Assembly (NCBI GenBank): GCA_029721515.1
Contig: CM056564.1
Coordinates: forward strand, 2,953,349-3,017,348
DNA from: Synanceia verrucosa
Taxonomy: Eukaryota; Chordata; Actinopteri; Perciformes; Synanceiidae
Length of the DNA: 64,000 nt
Direction: 5' to 3'
In this document: piece after piece, positions 59,925 to 64,000 of the stretch
How positions within the stretch are numbered: position 1 is the stretch's first letter
Layout: each line of letters begins with the position of its first letter
The notes under the pieces: generated by a model
The model's database searches: none
Seen by the model: only the letters and a program-made list of their open reading frames with translations
What the model was told of the DNA's origin: nothing
Made by a program: the position numbers and the translations under genes

Positions 59925-60212
59925 TACACTCTGTTAGTATTTTTTATTTTCAGTTGCACATTACACACAAGTTATGAAACACACATGCACATGCACTGGA
60001 GGAGAGGTGTCAGAGTGAGGGGGCTGCCCCATATCCAGGCACCCCGAGCAGTTGGGGGTTCGGTGCCTTGCTCAACGGCACCTCGGCAGTGCCCAGGAGG
60101 AAGAACGGGCACCTCTCCAGCTACCAGCTCCACACATGGTCCGACCTGGACTTGAACTAGCGACCCTCCGATTCCCAGCCCAAGTCACTACAGACTGAGC
60201 TGCTGCCGCCCA
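59925..60212 (-). mobile_element. Second tRNA-type SINE family, full copy inside the array
   Basis: On the minus strand it begins GGGCGGCAGCAGCTCAGTC, with a B-box-like AGTTCAAGTCC, then GCACTGCCGAGGTGCC and an A/T-rich tail. It is bounded on both sides by array units. Confidence 0.82.
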
Positions 60213-60269
60213 TCTATTTAATCCATATATTTAATTCCATATAATAGCACATTTTTGCTTAAAATGTTG

Positions 60270-60750
60270 CAATGCACACGACATTATGGGTGACATATCA
60301 GAGTTCAAAAGAGGACAAATTGTTGGTGCACGTCTTGCTGGCGCATCTGTGACCAAGACAGCAAGTCTTTGTGATGTATCAAAAACCACGGTATCCAGGG
60401 TATGTCAGCATACCACCAAGAAGGATGACCCACATCCAACAGGAGGAACTGTGGACGCAAGAGGAAGCTGTCTGAAAGGGATGTCTGGGTGCTAACCTGG
60501 ATTGTATCCAAAAAACCTAAAACCACAGCTGCCCAACTCACTGCAGAATTAAATGTGCACTTCAACTCTCCTGTTTCCACCAAAACTCTCCATCTGGAGC
60601 TCCACAGGGTCAATATCCATGGCCGGGCTGCTGTAGCCAAACCTTTGGTCACTCGTGCCAATGTCAAACGTCAGTTTCAATGGTGCCAGCAGTGAAAATC
60701 TTGGTTTGTGGACAATGTGAAACATGTATTGTTCTCTGATGAGATCCATC
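60270..60750 (+). pseudogene. Tc1-like transposase fragment inside the array
   Basis: The first frame reads MGDISEFKRGQIVGARLAGA and KTTVSRV; a later frame reads KKPKTTAAQLTAELNVHF and RVNIHGRAAVAKPLVTRANV, ending near LFSDE, the first catalytic Asp region. The rest is missing and array units resume directly at GATCCATCTATTAAACTCC. Confidence 0.8.
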
Positions 60751-60816
60751 TATTAAACTCCACTTATTTAATCCACGTATTTAACACCATCTATTTAATC
60801 CATCTATTAAACTCCA

Positions 60817-61043
60817 TCCATCCATCCATTATCTACCTCTTATCCTCTCATAGGGTCGTGGGGGGGCTGGAGCCTATCCCAGCTGTTTTAGGGTGAAAGA
60901 CAGGGTACACCCTGGACAAGTCTCCAGTTCATCACAGGACACATAGAGACAGACAACCACTCACACTCACATTCACACCTACAGTCAATTTAAATTAACC
61001 TAATCCCCATACATGTTTTTGGATGGTGGGAGGAAGCCGGAGT
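60817..61043 (-). mobile_element. SINE-like copy S7, 5'-truncated
   Basis: (CCAT)n followed by CTCATAGGGTCGTGGGGGGG and the usual SINE body, ending at GGAGGAAGCCGGAGTA without the tRNA-like head. It directly abuts the last array units. Confidence 0.8.
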
Positions 61044-61982
61044 ATGTTAATAAACATGTTTTGGATTCTCTACTGCTGAGTTTTTCCAGCTACAGTCATG
61101 TGTATGTCTCAGTATGGTTCGCTTCAAAGGGGTCTGAGTATGGTTGTTGTGTTCACAGATGCGCAAAAAATGCTGAGTCATCGGTCTGAGTTAGTCTGAG
61201 GGGCTGAAAGGTACCAAGTGTGAAAGCACCCTTAAAATCTCCCTCAGAATGAGGGTCAAAGTCAACATAAAGCTCATGACATGACCTGTAATACAGTCCA
61301 GTGGTACCACTATCAAAGAAATAAAATAAAATAGAATAGTCAAAGGAACCGTATGTAGGATTGTGGCCACAACTGGTACTGCAATCACTTTCAAATTACT
61401 GTAGAGCGGTGTCTCCCCTCCCCCTCCCCCCTGACTAAAGGTTACCAGCTAGGCTGCAGGATCCAACAGGAACAGAAAGGGTTACAGTGAATGAAAAGCA
61501 GCCACGTTGGGCATCACCATGGATACTTAGAAGGAGTGAAATATGCCAGAGGAGAGCTGTGGAGGGCCACAGTAATATGAGTGGAGCTCTGGGGCGGTGA
61601 CCGGGGGTAGGCTATGTGGTGATAGGGGCTGATCGGGAGTGCTGCTACCCGTCCGCTTTCAGCCATCTCCATCTTTCAAAGGCATCTCCTGTACAAATCC
61701 TTGTTTTATTTTGGACTTTGTGACAACATATTTCGATTTCATAATGAGGTCTTTTAGGTTTCGTAAGGTTGGACATTAATTTTCCGACACGTTCGTAGCT
61801 GCAGCTGTGGTAACTAGAGCAGAGATGCTGACACACCACTGACTTGGTGATTGGGAGATAGGTGGAAGGTGGCGCATCAGACCAAAACACAACATGACAA
61901 CATAAACATCAGTTGAGGGCTACAACTTGGCTTTTAAATGAGAATATCCTGGCTGGACTACTGTTGTCAGTGATATAAGTAT
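61044..61982. other. Unassigned sequence, partly repeat-like
   Basis: The phrase GGAACCGTATGTAGGATTGTG near 61345 resembles a common fish repeat. No exon is supported. Confidence 0.3.
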
Positions 61983-61995
61983 TTGAAATGAACAT

Positions 61996-63063
61996 CCATC
62001 CATCCATCCATCCTCTTCCGCATATCCGGGATTGGGTCTCGGGGGCAGCAACTTAAGCAGGGAAGCCCAGACTTCCCTCTCCACGGCCACTTCGTCCAGC
62101 TCTTCCAGAGGGATCCTGAGGAGTTCCCAGGCCAGCCGGGAGACATAGTCTCTCCAGCATGTCCTGGGTCGTCCTCGGGGTCTCCTGCCGGTGGGATGTG
62201 TCCGGTACACCTCCCCAGGGAGGCGTCCAGGAGGCATCCTTACCAGATGCCCGAGCCACCTCATCTGGCTCCTCTCGATGCGGAGGAGGAGTGGCTCTAC
62301 TCTGAGCCCCTCCCAGATGGCCGCGCTTCTCATCCTATCTCTAAGGGAGAGCCCGGACACCCTGCAGAGGAAACACATTTCAGCCGCTTGTATCCGTGAT
62401 CTTGTTCTTTCTGTCACGACCCACAGCTCGTGACCATAGGTGAGGGTAGGAACGTAGAGCGACTGGTAAATTGAGAGCTTCGCCTTTCGGCTCAGCTCCC
62501 TCTTCACCACGATGGACCGATACAGCGTCCACATCACTGCAGAAGCTGCACCGATCCATCTGTCGATCTCCCGCTCCATTTTTCCTTCACTCGTGAACAA
62601 GACCCCAAGATACTTGAACTCCTCCACTTGGAGCAGGATCTCCTTCCCGACCTGGAGAGAGCATGCCACGCTTTTCTGACCTACTGCTGGCAATGGTCGT
62701 ACAAGGACTGAACCGCCCGTACCAAGGGGTCTGGTACCCCATAGGACTCCCCGAGGGACACAGTCAAACACCTTCTCCAAGTCCACAAAACATATGTAGA
62801 CTGGTTGGGCAACTCCCATGCACTCTCCTGGACCCTGCCGAGGGTCTGTTTCATGGCTGGGACAAAAACTACATTGCTCTTCCTGAATCTGAGATTTGAC
62901 TTCCCGACGGACCCTCCTCTCCAGAACCCCTGAATAGACCTTACCAGGGAGGCTGAGGATTGTGATTCCCCCTATAGTTGGAGCACACCCTCCGGTCCCC
63001 CTTCTTAAAGAGGGGAACCACCACCCCATTCTACATGCGATAAGGTGGTGGCTCAAGAAGGGG
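61996..63063 (-). mobile_element. Rex3-type (RTE clade) retrotransposon, 5'-truncated, 13-bp target duplication
   Basis: Direct repeats TTGAAATGAACAT at 61983-61995 and 63064-63076 flank the element, and its 3' end is a (GGAT)n run. The minus-strand frame (63110-61920) encodes FVDLEKVFDCVPRGVLW, then VEEFKYLGVLFTSEGKMERE, LTYGHELWVVTERTRSRIQA, RWLGHLVRMPPGRLPGEV and LLPPRPNPG, all typical of Rex3. The catalytic FADD segment is missing: an internal deletion removes about 100 residues between FDCVPRGVLW and the LQVG block, yet the frame stays open. Confidence 0.9.
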
Positions 63064-63169
63064 TTGAAATGAACATGATTTCTTAATGCCTGGTGACATA
63101 TCAGGGCCATTTTATGATTAATTTAAATAAATTTCTTACATATTTAGCTATAAGAAAAGAAATATATGC

Positions 63170-64000
63170 AAGGGAATTTTCCACTATAAACCTCCACAAG
63201 TCTCCAGTGCCTTGAGGTCGACCTCTGCTCTCGTTCACCAACTGTCCTATTCTGTGTTGTCATCCTGTAGAAGCTCTCCTAAATCTTCACTTCTTATAAA
63301 GTCTCTGGGCGGTTTCCAGATTTCCTCATAATTATCTAATTTGTTTTTCAAGTTATATGTTATTCTATCCATAGACATGCACTCTGCCATCTTTTTGATC
63401 CTGGCGCCCATTGTAGGTGTATTCATTGGTTTCCAATCAAGAGCTATCAATCGTTTTGCCTATAGTATAGCAAAGTTTATAAACCTTTATTCTTTTTTTC
63501 TCAAATTAATATCTGTTGGATACAAATGTATCAACACCAACTTAGAATCCAGTGGAATCTTCTCAGACAAAATGATCATAATTTCATTGATCACCTCCCT
63601 CCAGAATTTCTTGATCATGTCACACTCCCAAACAGAATGTATAAAGGTTCCTCGAGCCCTTCTGCACTTAAAGCACAAATCAGGTGTATTTTTATTGTGT
63701 TTATTCAATTTGACAAGAGTATATCTGCATCAGCCAGTTGCACTGGAGTACTTTTAAACTAGTGTTGGCTGTTTGCGATTGAACCTTCTCACATGCTGTC
63801 TTCCAATCAACAATTGAAATGTTCTCATTTAAGTCTGACCCCCATGCATTAAGTTTACCTATTGATGTCTCACCAGACCCAGATGCAAGCCAGTTGTATA
63901 TTGAAGAAATCAGCCTTTTACCACTGCAATCATTGGTAATAATTTATTCTAGGGATGAGAGTACAGGACTTGCCAATGATTGGTTCTGCATAGATGTCGG
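63170..64000 (-). mobile_element. L1-like LINE, 3' part, running off the window
   Basis: Minus-strand frames show LCFKCRRARGTFIHSVWECD (the C-terminal C-x2-C...H...C knuckle of L1 ORF2) and then ALDWKPMNTPTMGARIKKMA. It differs from the L1 at 31-35 kb in sequence. A frameshift separates the two blocks near 63480. Upstream parts continue past 64000. Confidence 0.75.

Noticed and set aside
61920..63110. 396-residue minus-strand frame as a host gene
   Set aside because: Its content is Rex3 reverse transcriptase C-terminus, flanked by target duplications.

Overview
The window is vertebrate, almost certainly teleost fish, nuclear DNA. Short coding exons with GT-AG borders sit in long introns, and the intergenic and intronic space is filled with fish-type transposable elements: Tc1-like DNA transposons, Rex3, L1-like LINEs, tRNA-headed SINEs and many MITE-like repeats. 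I see no rRNA gene, no free tRNA gene, no CRISPR array and no bacterial-style operon.

Three protein genes can be assembled with a consistent reading frame. (1) Positions 1-7434, plus strand: the last eight exons of THNSL2, a threonine-synthase-like PLP enzyme; roughly the first 27 residues lie upstream of the window. (2) About 8.8-42.5 kb, plus strand: DQX1, a DEAQ-box helicase-like protein. It has a likely non-coding first exon near 9.1 kb and eleven coding exons from 17412 to 41818 that together give an 802-residue frame. (3) 54939-49307, minus strand: SMYD1, the muscle SET/MYND lysine methyltransferase. Nine exons are present, including a 39-nt cassette exon; the exon carrying the start codon was not found and probably lies beyond 64000. 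DQX1 and SMYD1 converge tail to tail. The proteins share no obvious pathway: PLP metabolism, helicase-like RNP protein, and sarcomere/chromatin methyltransferase.

Region by region: 0-7.7 kb THNSL2 with repeats in its introns; 7.7-8.8 kb quiet spacer; 8.8-9.2 kb CpG-rich candidate promoter/first exon; 9.2-17.3 kb nested repeats; 17.3-42.5 kb DQX1, with a 4.5-kb L1 in its longest intron; 42.5-49.1 kb intergenic repeats; 49.1-55 kb SMYD1 body; 55-64 kb probable SMYD1 intron 1, with a LINE fragment, a 2.65-kb tandem array of 13-14-bp units, a Rex3 copy and an L1 tail.

I did not find a new biological system. The most distinctive points are: the end of the DQX1 P-loop exon and its splice donor are present three times in tandem inside a microsatellite; two direct copies of an unclassified 1.6-2.5 kb element bracket nearly all DQX1 coding exons; nested insertions with readable target-site duplications give a relative timeline; the DQX1 protein has lost or altered several helicase motifs; and a tandem array shows higher-order structure. 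Exon borders and repeat edges were read by eye and no database search was run.
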